DNA of 64,000 nucleotides from Alphaproteobacteria bacterium (GCA_026225415.1 JAMFSS010000007.1:1-64000); one strand, 5' to 3'; shown: positions 7,970-16,564, numbered from the stretch's first letter. Program-made: numbers and translations. The notes: generated by a model from the sequence alone, not told the origin.

Positions 7970-9004
7970 ATGTTTACCAAGAACACAGTGCTTGTTTTAG
8001 GAGCTGGAGCGAGCTGCCATTACGGCTATCCAACTGGTGAAGGGCTAATTGATCGAATTTTATATTCTATTAAGGAGAGAAATTTTAGATTTGCCAGGCC
8101 ACGGGGAGTCCAAAATTTGCCTCTCTACAACAATCATGAACAGTATACAGCATTATATAATCAATTAGAGTTTTATGACCCGTTAAGTATCGATTCATTT
8201 CTTTCTCAGTTCTCTGATAAAAAAATGATTGATGCTGGGAAAGCGATGATCGCTTATGAGATTCTGGAATCGGAAGATCGCGAATTATTACAAAGAAGCC
8301 ATGCACATGGAACGGAGAAAAAAAGAAGTGAAAATTGGTATCGATTTTTACATCATGCAATTACATCTAATGCCACACCACATAATTTGATAGAAGATGA
8401 GCTAAAGCTTAATATCGTTACTTTTAATTACGATAATTCGTTAGAGTATTCTCTGTATTCTCGTTTCCACAACTCACCATTGCTCGCAACAAAATCAGCA
8501 CCTTTCTTACAAAAAATTAGTGACAACATTGTTCACGTCTATGGGCAAGTTGGCAAGTTTCAATGGAAGGGCGGTCAAGATAGAGCGAATAATGATTATG
8601 GTGAATACAAGGGGGATGCAGCTTTAACGCGAGCTGAAGAAGAGTGGAAAGACACAATTTATGTAATTGGCCAAGATAGAGAAGACCGGGTGAGAAAGAA
8701 CGCCGCTATAGCTCAAGAGTGGCTCAAAAAAGCGGACATTATTTATTTTCTGGGATTTGGATTTAATGATGACAATGTCAATTTGCTGAAATTAAAAGAA
8801 AATACTCAAGGCGCAGGGCGAATATATTGCACTAATTATGGAGATTCACAGATAATTGCTCAGAAGATTCAATATCTATTTTCTCGTAACGCGTATTCCA
8901 AGGTAGTGGATGGAAAAACAATTCTTTTGAGGGCTCGAGAGGCTGTAGTATCTAAAAAGACAGTGCATGATGCTCTTGCTGGAGATTTTAATTTGATAGG
9001 TTAG
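7970..9004 (+). CDS. SIR2-like domain protein, possible stand-alone defence NADase
   Basis: 344 residues. The N-terminus TVLVLGAGASCHYGYPTGEGL is the glycine-rich NAD-binding motif of SIR2-like proteins (SIR2_2 type). LNIVTFNYDNSLEYSL carries the hallmark Asn-Tyr-Asp, and IVHVYGQVG supplies the His of the (H)xxG element. ADIIYFLGFGFNDDNV is the C-terminal strand-turn also seen in bacterial SIR2-like effectors. Between them lies a helical insertion. In bacteria many such proteins are NADases in anti-phage systems (Thoeris ThsA, DSR, AVAST-linked). No partner gene is adjacent, so function is inferred. The gene is visibly AT-rich and uses codons unlike its neighbours, behind tRNA-Phe: signs of horizontal transfer. 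Confidence 0.8.
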   Translation: MFTKNTVLVLGAGASCHYGYPTGEGLIDRILYSIKERNFRFARPRGVQNLPLYNNHEQYTALYNQLEFYDPLSIDSFLSQFSDKKMIDAGKAMIAYEILESEDRELLQRSHAHGTEKKRSENWYRFLHHAITSNATPHNLIEDELKLNIVTFNYDNSLEYSLYSRFHNSPLLATKSAPFLQKISDNIVHVYGQVGKFQWKGGQDRANNDYGEYKGDAALTRAEEEWKDTIYVIGQDREDRVRKNAAIAQEWLKKADIIYFLGFGFNDDNVNLLKLKENTQGAGRIYCTNYGDSQIIAQKIQYLFSRNAYSKVVDGKTILLRAREAVVSKKTVHDALAGDFNLIG

Positions 9005-9082
9005 TCTCTGCAATTTTTTTTGATTATCACATCTAGAATATCCGCCATAAAATCAACGCAAAGTTTGTGTTCTGTGACCACC

Positions 9083-9844
9083 ATGTCAGACACAAAACCC
9101 ATCACATCGAAACTGGGCATCGGCGTTGCCGCCGCCAATCATCATGTCGGTGTCAAAAGGTTACGCATCGCCTATAAAAAATTGCGCGAACCTTTGCTGA
9201 CGGTGCTGCTCGCTTTCCAGATTTTCATTCTGTTCGTCATGCCCTGTTTGCGCGCGATGGGTTTTCACATCTCGCATAACATCGTCTATTGGTTTTTGTT
9301 GATCTTCGCCGCGCTGGCCACCCTTCTGTCGCGCAGCCGCAAAGCAATGGTGATGATGATTATTTCTATTATCCTGAGCATCGCCGGCATTATATGGCAC
9401 AATGAACAACCCGATTTTCTGACAGATGCCATCAGCGGCACCGGGCAAGTTCTGACCCAAATATCCCTGTTGTGGGCTGTCTCTTCGGCCGTATTCGGCC
9501 CCGGGCGCACCACCTATCACCGCGTTCTGGGCGCGGTTGTCATGTATCTGGGCATCGGCATGATATTCACCAGCCTTGATATTTTTCTGGCGCGAACAAT
9601 ACCGGATGCCTTTACCGGTCTGCCGGCAGACAGCGCCGCCTTGCGCGAAGCATTGACCTATTTTAATTTCAGCGCGCTTACAACCAGCGGGTTTGGCGAT
9701 ATCGTTCCCATGCACCCCATCGCGCGAAGCCTCGCCAATATCGAATCCATCTGTGGGCAACTCTTTCCGGCCACTTTGCTCGCGCGGCTTGTGGGGTTTC
9801 ATGGCGCGAAAGATTCTAAAAAAAGAGAAGGCATCGGGCTATAG
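9083..9844 (+). CDS. Putative ion channel-like membrane protein
   Basis: 253 residues from the ATG at 9083; an earlier TTG at 9020 is unlikely. Hydrophobic segments: about residues 38-60 (LLTVLLAFQIFILFVMP), 70-87 (IVYWFLLIFAALATLL), 92-108, about 130-145 and 154-178 (VLGAVVMYLGIGMIFTSL). Near residue 214 the stretch FSALTTSGFGDIVPMHPIARSLANIE resembles the pore helix, selectivity filter (TTSGFGD versus TTVGYGD) and second helix start of two-TM potassium channels (PF07885), followed by a last hydrophobic segment. Similar proteins are annotated as ion channel family members in Proteobacteria. Ion specificity is uncertain, as the filter is non-canonical. G+C content is back to normal here, so it belongs to the core chromosome. 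Confidence 0.7.
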   Translation: MSDTKPITSKLGIGVAAANHHVGVKRLRIAYKKLREPLLTVLLAFQIFILFVMPCLRAMGFHISHNIVYWFLLIFAALATLLSRSRKAMVMMIISIILSIAGIIWHNEQPDFLTDAISGTGQVLTQISLLWAVSSAVFGPGRTTYHRVLGAVVMYLGIGMIFTSLDIFLARTIPDAFTGLPADSAALREALTYFNFSALTTSGFGDIVPMHPIARSLANIESICGQLFPATLLARLVGFHGAKDSKKREGIGL

Positions 9845-9974
9845 CCTTCTTCTTTAGGCAAAATATATTCACAAAAAGATTTTCGATTATAACGGTATGT
9901 GATTTCTGCGTTTTCGATTGAGCGTAAAAACTATTTATGTAGTCCTTACGCCTATCGGAGTGAGGAAATCAAAC

Positions 9975-10589
9975 ATGATTACCTGCGAACAAATCAAGGC
10001 GGCGCGCGCCATGACCGGCCTAAGCCAGAAACAACTGGCGATGGAAGCGGGCGTGTCGATTGCGACGCTGAACAACATCGAACGCGGCGTGCAAACCGAT
10101 CCGAAAGTCAGCACCATCCGGGCGATTCAGGAAACGCTGGAAGCCCACGGTATTTTATTCACCTATGCGCGTGACGGCGTGGGGTTGGTGTTAAAAGCGC
10201 GCATGCCAAGCGACACCGACAGGGTTATTTTAATCGTCGATGACAGCAAGGAAGACCGCGCGCTGTACAAAAAATGGCTGGCCAAAGACACACACAAAAA
10301 ATCACATATTATCGAAGCAGATAACGCCCGCGACGGTTACAGCGCGTTTCTGGAACACCGCCCCGATTGCATTATTCTCGATTTTAAAATGTATGGCTCT
10401 GACGGGTTTCAACTTCTGGCCGAAATGCGCAAAGACCGCACGCCCTTGCCGCCGATTATTTTTGTGACCGGCATGCATAACGAAGTGTTGAAGGAAAGCG
10501 CGGAAAGACAGGGCGTGGCCGCCTGTCTGAATAAAAAAAATCTCACCCAAGAGGGGTTTTATGATGCCATCACCCGCGCCATCGCTTAA
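9975..10589 (+). CDS. XRE-type HTH fused to a response-regulator receiver
   Basis: 204 residues. The start is the ATG at 9975 (GTGAGGA Shine-Dalgarno just before). Residues 1-68 are an XRE/Cro helix-turn-helix (ITCEQIKAARAMTGLSQKQLAMEAGVSIATLNNIERG). Residues 76-204 are a CheY-like receiver: acidic pair DDSKEDR, phospho-acceptor Asp136 in CIILDFKM, Thr in IIFVTG, and Lys in CLNKKN. HTH before receiver is the reverse of the usual response-regulator order, and the XRE fold is unusual there. It likely acts as a phosphorylation-controlled DNA-binding protein for this signalling cluster. Its last 29 bases overlap the following kinase gene, indicating tight coupling. Confidence 0.88.
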   Translation: MITCEQIKAARAMTGLSQKQLAMEAGVSIATLNNIERGVQTDPKVSTIRAIQETLEAHGILFTYARDGVGLVLKARMPSDTDRVILIVDDSKEDRALYKKWLAKDTHKKSHIIEADNARDGYSAFLEHRPDCIILDFKMYGSDGFQLLAEMRKDRTPLPPIIFVTGMHNEVLKESAERQGVAACLNKKNLTQEGFYDAITRAIA

Positions 10590-11694
10590 GGATGACAGCG
10601 ACAGGCTGCAGGCCATCGTCAACAGCGCGTTGGACGGCCTGATCACCATCAACAAACGGGGCATTGTCGAAAGTTTTAATCCAGCCTGCGAACGCATCTT
10701 TGGTTATGGCACCGATGAAGTGGTCGGGCAAAACATAAAAATGCTGATGCCCGAACCGTACCGCGCGGAACATGATGGCTATATCGATAATTACCAAAAA
10801 ACCGGCAATGCCAAAATTATCGGCACCGCGGGGCGCGAAGTTTCCGGCCGCCGCAAAGATGGTTCGATCTTTCCGTTGGAACTCTCTGTCAGCCATTTCG
10901 CGCTCGCTGACGGCACGCATTATTGCGGCATCATCCGCGACATTACGGGGCGCAAGGAAGCGGAAAATGAAATTGAAAAATCGCTGGCATCCTTGAAACG
11001 CAGCAATCAGGAATTGGATGATTTTGCGCATATAGCGTCGCATGACCTCAAAGAACCGCTACGCGGCCTCAGCAACAACGCGATATTCCTGAAAGAAGAT
11101 TGCGCGGGCAAATTGGACGGCGCGCAAACCAAACGGCTCGACCGTATGGTTTATCTGTGCGAACGCATGGAACGTTTGGTCAATGATTTATTGTATTTCT
11201 CGCGTCTAGGGCGGCAGGAACTGGCAGTGCAATTAACCGATCTGAACGCCGTCATCAAAGACATCGAAACCATGATGGAGACGACATTGCACGAAAAAAA
11301 CGCCACATTGCATGTTGATGGCACGCTGCCCACGCTGGTTTGCGATCTGCCGCGCATCACAGAAGTTTTCCGCAATTTGATAACCAACGCAGTTAAATAT
11401 AACGACAAGCCCGACAAACGCATCACGATTGGCTGCGAAACGACAGACAAAGAACGTATCTTCTTTGTGGCCGATAACGGCATCGGTATCGCCGCCCAAT
11501 TTTACCAAGATGTGTTCCGCATTTTCAAACGGCTGAACGACGAAGATGACGGGGTCAAAGGCACCGGCGTCGGCTTAACTTTTGTCAAAAAAATCATCGA
11601 ACGTCACGATGGCCGCGTGTGGGTCGAATCCGAAATGGGTGTGGGAACACGTTTCCTGTTCACTATCAATCAACCAAAAGGAGAAGAAGCATGA
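10561..11694 (+). CDS. Cytoplasmic PAS-domain sensor histidine kinase, FixL-like PAS
   Basis: 377 residues, no membrane segment. Residues about 10-130 are a PAS domain very close to the FixL type: IVESFNPACERIFGY, then LMPEPYRAEHDGYI, where FixL carries its heme-ligand His, then IIGTAGREVSGRRKDGSIFPLELSV and a PAC end IIRDITGRKEAE. A short coil leads to the DHp domain with phospho-acceptor His161 (SHDLKEPLRG). The HATPase has an N box (RNLITNAVKYN), G1 (ADNGIGI) and G2 (GTGVGLTF). Heme binding is an inference, because one extra residue appears before the distal-pocket Arg compared with FixL. A strong AAGAGGGG Shine-Dalgarno lies inside the upstream gene. The stop overlaps the next gene (ATGA). 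Confidence 0.9.
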   Translation: MMPSPAPSLKDDSDRLQAIVNSALDGLITINKRGIVESFNPACERIFGYGTDEVVGQNIKMLMPEPYRAEHDGYIDNYQKTGNAKIIGTAGREVSGRRKDGSIFPLELSVSHFALADGTHYCGIIRDITGRKEAENEIEKSLASLKRSNQELDDFAHIASHDLKEPLRGLSNNAIFLKEDCAGKLDGAQTKRLDRMVYLCERMERLVNDLLYFSRLGRQELAVQLTDLNAVIKDIETMMETTLHEKNATLHVDGTLPTLVCDLPRITEVFRNLITNAVKYNDKPDKRITIGCETTDKERIFFVADNGIGIAAQFYQDVFRIFKRLNDEDDGVKGTGVGLTFVKKIIERHDGRVWVESEMGVGTRFLFTINQPKGEEA

Positions 11695-12143
11695 ACCCCT
11701 TAGCCCATATTCTTTTGGTCGAAGACAACCCCGATGATTACGAAGCGACATCGCGCAGCCTGAAAAAAAACCATTTCGTCAATCCCGTTCATTGGTGCAA
11801 ATCCGGTGCGGATGCACTGGATTACCTGCAACATAAGGGCGTTTACAGCCAGGACAGCGAGGCGCGTTTGCCCGATCTGATGCTGCTCGATCTCAACATG
11901 GCAGGCATTGATGGCAGAGAGGTTTTGAAAATCGTCAAATCGGATGAAAATCTGAAAAGAATTCCCGTGGTTATCCTGACCACCTCGGTCGACAGCCACG
12001 ATGTCGACCAATGTTACGTTTTGGGTGCCAATACTTATATCCAAAAACCGGTCAGTTTCGAAGGGCTGACACAGGCCATCGCCGCGATGAAGGATTACTG
12101 GTTCGGCATTGCCGTGTTGCCGATAAAGGAGAACCGCGCATGA
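11691..12143 (+). CDS. Single-domain response regulator (Rcp1-like)
   Basis: 150 residues, one CheY-like receiver and nothing else. It has the acidic cluster VEDNPDDYE, phospho-acceptor Asp67 in LMLLDLNM, Thr in VVILTTS and Lys in YIQKPVS. The long loop QHKGVYSQDSEARLPD before the acceptor strand is typical of Rcp1-type regulators that accept phosphate from phytochrome-like kinases. It starts inside the stop of the PAS kinase gene (ATGA), so that kinase is the likely partner. The next gene again overlaps by ATGA. It has no output domain and so must act by protein contact or as a phosphorelay intermediate. Confidence 0.93.
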   Translation: MNPLAHILLVEDNPDDYEATSRSLKKNHFVNPVHWCKSGADALDYLQHKGVYSQDSEARLPDLMLLDLNMAGIDGREVLKIVKSDENLKRIPVVILTTSVDSHDVDQCYVLGANTYIQKPVSFEGLTQAIAAMKDYWFGIAVLPIKENRA

Positions 12144-13678
12144 CCCAGATCCCCGCCAGCCTGACCATTTTGATCATCGATGATAACCCCGATGATCGCG
12201 ATCATTATGTGCGCCTGCTGAAAAAAAATCCCGATATGGTTTTTTGCTATCATGAAGCGTCCGAAAGCAAAGCGGGGCTCGATCTGGTGGAAGACAAACA
12301 TCCGGATTGTATTTTGCTCGATTATTCCTTGCCCGGCCTGAACGGGTTGGATGTTTTGAAACAGATCAAAGCAGTGCGTACCGATATTCCGGTGATTTTG
12401 TTAACGGGGCAGGGCAGCGAGGCGATCGCGGTGCAGGCCATTAAACTAGGCGCGGATGATTATCTTTCAAAATCATCCATGACAACCGAAGGCCTGTGCC
12501 ACGCCATCCATATGGCCATGCAATATAATTATCTGCAAAATAAAATCATGGAACAAACCCAGCTTCTGCTGACCAAGGAACGGCGTTATCAACAATTGAT
12601 CGACGGCGTGCATGATTACGCCTTTTGCTGGCTGGACCGCGAAGGGCGCATCGAAAGTTGGAACAGCGGCGCGGAACGCATGATGGGCTACGGCGCCGAA
12701 GAAGTTATCAACCGGCATATATCGCTTTTTTACACGGCGGAAGAATGTACCAACGAAGCGCCGCTTAAGGCGCTGGCCATGGCCATGGCGCACAAAAATT
12801 TTGCCAACGAAGCGTGGCATGTGCGCAAGGATGGCGGCATTTTTTGGGTCAGCAGCCAGATCGACGCGTTGTTCGATAAAGAAGGCACGTTAACTGGCTT
12901 CGTGAAAATAACCCGCGATATAACGGAACGCCGCAATGCGGAACGCGAACGCCAGAAACTGTTCGACAGGCTGATGCAATCGAATATGGAATTGGAACGT
13001 TTCGCCTATGTCGCATCGCATGATATGCAGGAACCCGTTCGCATGGTCGTGAATTTCAGCAAAATTCTGGCACAGGATTTTGGCAACAGGCTGGATGAAG
13101 AAGGCATATCCTATCTAACCTTCATCACGGAATCGGGCGAACGCATTTACCACATGATCGATGATCTGCTGGATTACGCGCGTATCGACGGCGAAGATGA
13201 TGGCGTGATGGAAATCAACAGCATGGTTGAAATCCATCATGTCGTAGAAAATCTGGGCATGCTCATTCAGGAAAAGGGCGCGAAAATAACCTGGGATGTG
13301 CTGCCCACTCTGTACGGCAATCCCATGCAATTCATGCGGCTGATGCAAAATCTGGTCGCCAACGGCCTGAAATACCAACCGCCGGGCAATTCCCCCATCA
13401 TCCATATCGGCGTACGCGACGAAGGCAACGAATGGCATTTGTCGGTCAAGGATAATGGCATAGGCATCGACGAAGCCTTTATCCGCAAGATTTTTGAACC
13501 CTTCCGCCGGTTACATAATTGGGAAGAAATCAAAGGCACCGGCTTGGGATTGTCGGTATGCAAAAAAATTGTTGAAAGCCACGGCGGCAAAATATGGGTC
13601 GAGTCCCAATTGGGGCAGGGCAGCATTTTTCACATAAGTTTTCCCAAAGAATCTGCCAACCGGAGGATTGCCGCATGA
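12140..13678 (+). CDS. Receiver-PAS histidine kinase
   Basis: 512 residues, soluble. Residues 1-130 form a receiver (IIDDNPDDRDHY, Asp in CILLDYSLPG, Thr in ILLTGQG, Lys in YLSKSS). A coiled segment leads to a PAS domain (about 155-275; SWNSGAERMMGYGAEEVI, FVKITRDITERRNAE). Then come a DHp domain with His294 (ASHDMQEPVRMV) and an HATPase (MQNLVANGLKY, KDNGIGID, GTGLGLSV). A receiver in front of a kinase suggests its activity is gated by phosphate from another kinase, making it a middle step in a relay. The start overlaps the Rcp1-like gene (ATGA) and the stop overlaps the next regulator (ATGA). Confidence 0.93.
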   Translation: MTQIPASLTILIIDDNPDDRDHYVRLLKKNPDMVFCYHEASESKAGLDLVEDKHPDCILLDYSLPGLNGLDVLKQIKAVRTDIPVILLTGQGSEAIAVQAIKLGADDYLSKSSMTTEGLCHAIHMAMQYNYLQNKIMEQTQLLLTKERRYQQLIDGVHDYAFCWLDREGRIESWNSGAERMMGYGAEEVINRHISLFYTAEECTNEAPLKALAMAMAHKNFANEAWHVRKDGGIFWVSSQIDALFDKEGTLTGFVKITRDITERRNAERERQKLFDRLMQSNMELERFAYVASHDMQEPVRMVVNFSKILAQDFGNRLDEEGISYLTFITESGERIYHMIDDLLDYARIDGEDDGVMEINSMVEIHHVVENLGMLIQEKGAKITWDVLPTLYGNPMQFMRLMQNLVANGLKYQPPGNSPIIHIGVRDEGNEWHLSVKDNGIGIDEAFIRKIFEPFRRLHNWEEIKGTGLGLSVCKKIVESHGGKIWVESQLGQGSIFHISFPKESANRRIAA

Positions 13679-14157
13679 TAACCACCATCGAAAAGAAAAA
13701 ACGGCCGGCCAAGATTTTGTTGGTCGAAGATAATCGCGGCGATGCTGTCCTTGCGGCGCGCGCCTTTAAAAACATCGCCACGCCGCTTTATCTGTACACC
13801 GCAGACAGTGCCGAGCAGGCCTTGGCGCTGCTCCACAAAGAAGGCGAATATGAAATTTACCCGACGCCCGATATCATTTTGCTTGACCTCAATTTGCCCA
13901 AAATGCATGGGCATGAGTTTTTAAAAATTATCAAAGACGATAGGCAATTAAAGCATATTCCTGTCATTATCCTGTCCAGCTCGCGCGCCAAACAGGACGT
14001 GGTCGACAGCTACCAGTCATTCGCCAATGGTTATCTGGTGAAACCGATCGAGCTGGAACAATTCGATGAAATGGTGCGCTCGCTCGATCAACTGTTCTTC
14101 AAAACCATGGCGATGCCCGACAGTGATGATGTGGAATCATGCGGGGTAGCGGTATGA
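13675..14157 (+). CDS. Single-domain response regulator (Rcp1-like)
   Basis: 160 residues, a lone receiver. A basic N-terminus (EKKKRPAK) precedes LLVEDNRGDAV. Phospho-acceptor Asp71 lies in IILLDLNLPKMHGHEF, the switch Ser in VIILSSSRA, and Lys in YLVKPIE. As in the regulator at 11691, the pre-acceptor loop (HKEGEYEIYPTPD) is long, the Rcp1-type pattern. It overlaps the receiver-PAS kinase and the following short kinase by four bases each, so kinases and regulators alternate along one message. The short tail after the receiver (about 20 residues) carries no recognisable output domain. Confidence 0.92.
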   Translation: MITTIEKKKRPAKILLVEDNRGDAVLAARAFKNIATPLYLYTADSAEQALALLHKEGEYEIYPTPDIILLDLNLPKMHGHEFLKIIKDDRQLKHIPVIILSSSRAKQDVVDSYQSFANGYLVKPIELEQFDEMVRSLDQLFFKTMAMPDSDDVESCGVAV

Positions 14158-14882
14158 CAAACACATCAATGCTTCGCGCGGATGATGTGCCGCTGGCCAA
14201 AGAATTTCGTGATTATGTCTATGCCGTTTCGCATGATGTTGGCGCGCCGGTGCGCGCAATGGTGGAATTTTCGCGTCTTCTGACCGATGAGCATAAGAAC
14301 GCGTTGAATGACGAAGGGCGGCTTTATCTGTCCTTTGTCATCGAAAATGGCCAGAAACTGCAACGCATGATGGATGGGTTGCTCGATTACTCGCGCCTGA
14401 ATACCGAAGCGCAATCTTTCGCCAAAACCGATTGCGATCTGGCGTTGAAAAATGCAGTTATCGCTCTATCTGATATCATTCAAAACAAGCATGCGGTGAT
14501 CGAAACGGAACTCCTGCCGGATGTTATTGGTGATAAAACGCAAATCTGGCAAATGTTCGTGATCTTGCTGGATAACGCGTTGAAATTCTGCGCTGCGGGC
14601 GAAAAACCGCATATTTCGATCCGCGCCGATAAAGAAAATAATTGGTGGAAATTTACCGTGGCGGATAACGGGGTCGGCATCGCGCCGCGCTTTCACCAAA
14701 AAATCTTTGGGCTTTTTCAAAAACTGCACCCCGATACCGCCTATCCCGGCATCGGCATGGGCCTGACGCTGGCGCAAAGAATCGCGCACCGCCATGGCGG
14801 TGAAATCTGGGTCGAAGGGGATGAAGGCCAGGGTTCCGTCTTTTGTTTTACAATTCCGACAGGCGCAACGCCCGTCGTATGA
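14154..14882 (+). CDS. Short histidine kinase without sensor domain
   Basis: 242 residues consisting only of a DHp and an HATPase. The phospho-acceptor is His27 in YAVSHDVGAPVRAM, followed by the second DHp helix (LQRMMDGLLDYSRL). The ATPase boxes are LLDNALKFC, ADNGVGIAPRFHQKIFGLF and GIGMGLTLAQRI. There is no PAS, GAF or membrane part, so it must sense through a partner, possibly the preceding receiver with which it overlaps (ATGA). The DHp type matches the two other kinases in the cluster (phytochrome-like, with SHD-x-x-x-P), which suggests gene duplication. A 106-base gap with no gene separates it from the diguanylate cyclase. Confidence 0.9.
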   Translation: MTNTSMLRADDVPLAKEFRDYVYAVSHDVGAPVRAMVEFSRLLTDEHKNALNDEGRLYLSFVIENGQKLQRMMDGLLDYSRLNTEAQSFAKTDCDLALKNAVIALSDIIQNKHAVIETELLPDVIGDKTQIWQMFVILLDNALKFCAAGEKPHISIRADKENNWWKFTVADNGVGIAPRFHQKIFGLFQKLHPDTAYPGIGMGLTLAQRIAHRHGGEIWVEGDEGQGSVFCFTIPTGATPVV

Positions 14883-14988
14883 TAGCGGAAATGCGCATCA
14901 CGGTATTGCGTCTGTATGTGCGTTGTTGAATGTTTGGTAAGGGCTTCGTGACAAAATCGCCCGATAGAAAAGGCTGGAGACTTCGCCC

Positions 14989-15927
14989 ATGAAATCGAAT
15001 GATCCTCTGCGCATCTTGCTTGTGGACGACTCGCGCGGGGATGCCTTGCTGATCGAAAAATATATGCGTCAGGTCATGCAAGACGGCCTTGTCCTTCTGC
15101 ATGCCGCGACTCTCAGCCACGCGCTGCGGGCTCTGTCACAGGATAAATTCGATATTGTCTTGCTGGATAGGTCTTTGCCAGATGTGGTGGATAACAGCGG
15201 GCTGCAAAGCATACAAAACATGGTGCCCAGCCTGCCCGTGATATATTTAACGGCCTACAAAAGCGAGAATACTGCTGTGCAGGCTATCGAAGACGGCGCG
15301 CAGGATTATATCTTAAAAGACAAAATGGATGGTCATGCCATCAAACGCGCCATCCGTTACGCCATCATCCGCAAACAATTTGAAAACAGCCTGCTGGTTC
15401 AGGCGCATCAGGACCGGTTAACAGGGTTGGCCAATTTCCTGTCATTTGAAAAACGTCTGGCATCATCCATGGCGCGTCTTAAACGCTATGGTGGTGCTGT
15501 CGGCATCTTTTACATGGATCTAAATCGTTTCAAGCCCATTAATGACACGCATGGTCATGCCGTGGGCGACCGCATGCTGGCGGAAATCGGCGCGCGATTA
15601 AAATTATGTTTGCGCAGCGCCGACATGCCTGCGCGTGTGGGTGGCGACGAATTTGCCATTCTGATCGAAGACGGCGTTTCATCCGATCATTGCGCATTTC
15701 TGGCGCAGAAACTCATCACCGCGATTGAAACACCTTTTATGACTTCGGGCATAGAATTAAAGGTGGGGGTCAGCATCGGCATCGCGCTGTGCCCTGCGGG
15801 CAGCCCTATAACAGGCGCCGAATTGCTAAGCGGTGCTGACAAGGCCATGTATGAAGCCAAGAAATCCGGTAACAGCATGCACCATTTCTGGATGCCGGAA
15901 CAAAGCAGGCAATCTTCAGTCGCCTGA
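14989..15927 (+). CDS. Response regulator diguanylate cyclase (REC-GGDEF)
   Basis: 312 residues. The receiver (about 1-125) has LLVDDSRGDALL, Asp in IVLLDRSLPD, Thr in IYLTAY and Lys in YILKDK. The GGDEF domain (about 140-305) starts at DRLTGLANFLSFEKRL. It carries a fully conserved active site GGDEF at residues 218-222 and an intact inhibitory I-site RSAD at 209-212, exactly five residues ahead. FYMDLNRFKPINDTHGH matches the catalytic strand. It should make c-di-GMP when phosphorylated, with product feedback. This is the only recognisable enzymatic output in the cluster, so the nearby kinases probably control c-di-GMP through it. There is no EAL domain. Confidence 0.95.
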   Translation: MKSNDPLRILLVDDSRGDALLIEKYMRQVMQDGLVLLHAATLSHALRALSQDKFDIVLLDRSLPDVVDNSGLQSIQNMVPSLPVIYLTAYKSENTAVQAIEDGAQDYILKDKMDGHAIKRAIRYAIIRKQFENSLLVQAHQDRLTGLANFLSFEKRLASSMARLKRYGGAVGIFYMDLNRFKPINDTHGHAVGDRMLAEIGARLKLCLRSADMPARVGGDEFAILIEDGVSSDHCAFLAQKLITAIETPFMTSGIELKVGVSIGIALCPAGSPITGAELLSGADKAMYEAKKSGNSMHHFWMPEQSRQSSVA

Positions 15928-16401
15928 TTATCGAAGCAAGGTAACCTTGGACAAAATCGCCTCCATTTTGTCGATTTGCAACGGTTTATTCAGACAACCA
16001 TAAATGGGCAAAGCATGGAAATACGATGGCAGATAATCAAAATTCTTCCACCCCGTCATAATGGCAATCGGTATGGCGCGCATCATCGACGGCGCCATGG
16101 CCAGTTCTTGCAGAATGTCGAAACCGTCGCTGTCTGGCAAACCCAGATCCAGAAAAATAACATCCGGCAATCTCGTTTGCAGGCAATTTTTCAGATAGGG
16201 CATAACATCGTCGCCGCGCGTTACGCGTTGCAGATTGTGCGGAATATGCGTGGCGTTGATGCGCTGTGTCGCCAAAACACTGTCGCTGTCATTATCTTCG
16301 ACCATCAGAATATTGATAAGGTTGTCGTTGTCGGCCATCAACGGAACGGTAAAGGGCAGAAAATCTTGCCGATAAGTGGTTGGAATAGATCTGTCAAGCA
16401 T
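15928..16401 (-). CDS. Single-domain response regulator
   Basis: 157 residues from the ATG at 16401, which has a good GGGAGG Shine-Dalgarno on the minus strand; the frame stays open upstream to 16488. A short N-terminal extension precedes the receiver: LMVEDNDSDSVL, Asp in VIFLDLGLPDSDGF, Thr in IAIMTGW, and Lys in CLNKPLQ. There is no output domain. It is convergent with the diguanylate cyclase gene and directly abuts its stop, on the opposite strand to the rest of the cluster. Its similarity to the other lone receivers points to the same signalling network, but with separate transcription. Confidence 0.9.
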   Translation of the reverse strand: MLDRSIPTTYRQDFLPFTVPLMADNDNLINILMVEDNDSDSVLATQRINATHIPHNLQRVTRGDDVMPYLKNCLQTRLPDVIFLDLGLPDSDGFDILQELAMAPSMMRAIPIAIMTGWKNFDYLPSYFHALPIYGCLNKPLQIDKMEAILSKVTLLR

Positions 16402-16564
16402 GAGAACCTCCCTGAAATAGATGCGTTTGAATAAAATCATCATAAATTTTCTGCATGAAGAAGCCGATAATTTTGTATGCGGCTGCACCTATCGCGATAG
16501 GGAAAAATGATATCGCCCTTATGCCCGCTATGCTAGTTTGACACGCACATTGAAAGGATAATAC

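Noticed and set aside
9497-9515. A match to the tRNA-Phe 3' end (CCCCGGGCGCACCA) as a possible right attachment site
   Set aside because: It lies inside the channel-like gene, codes for FGPGRTT, has an inserted GC and little flank similarity; likely chance.
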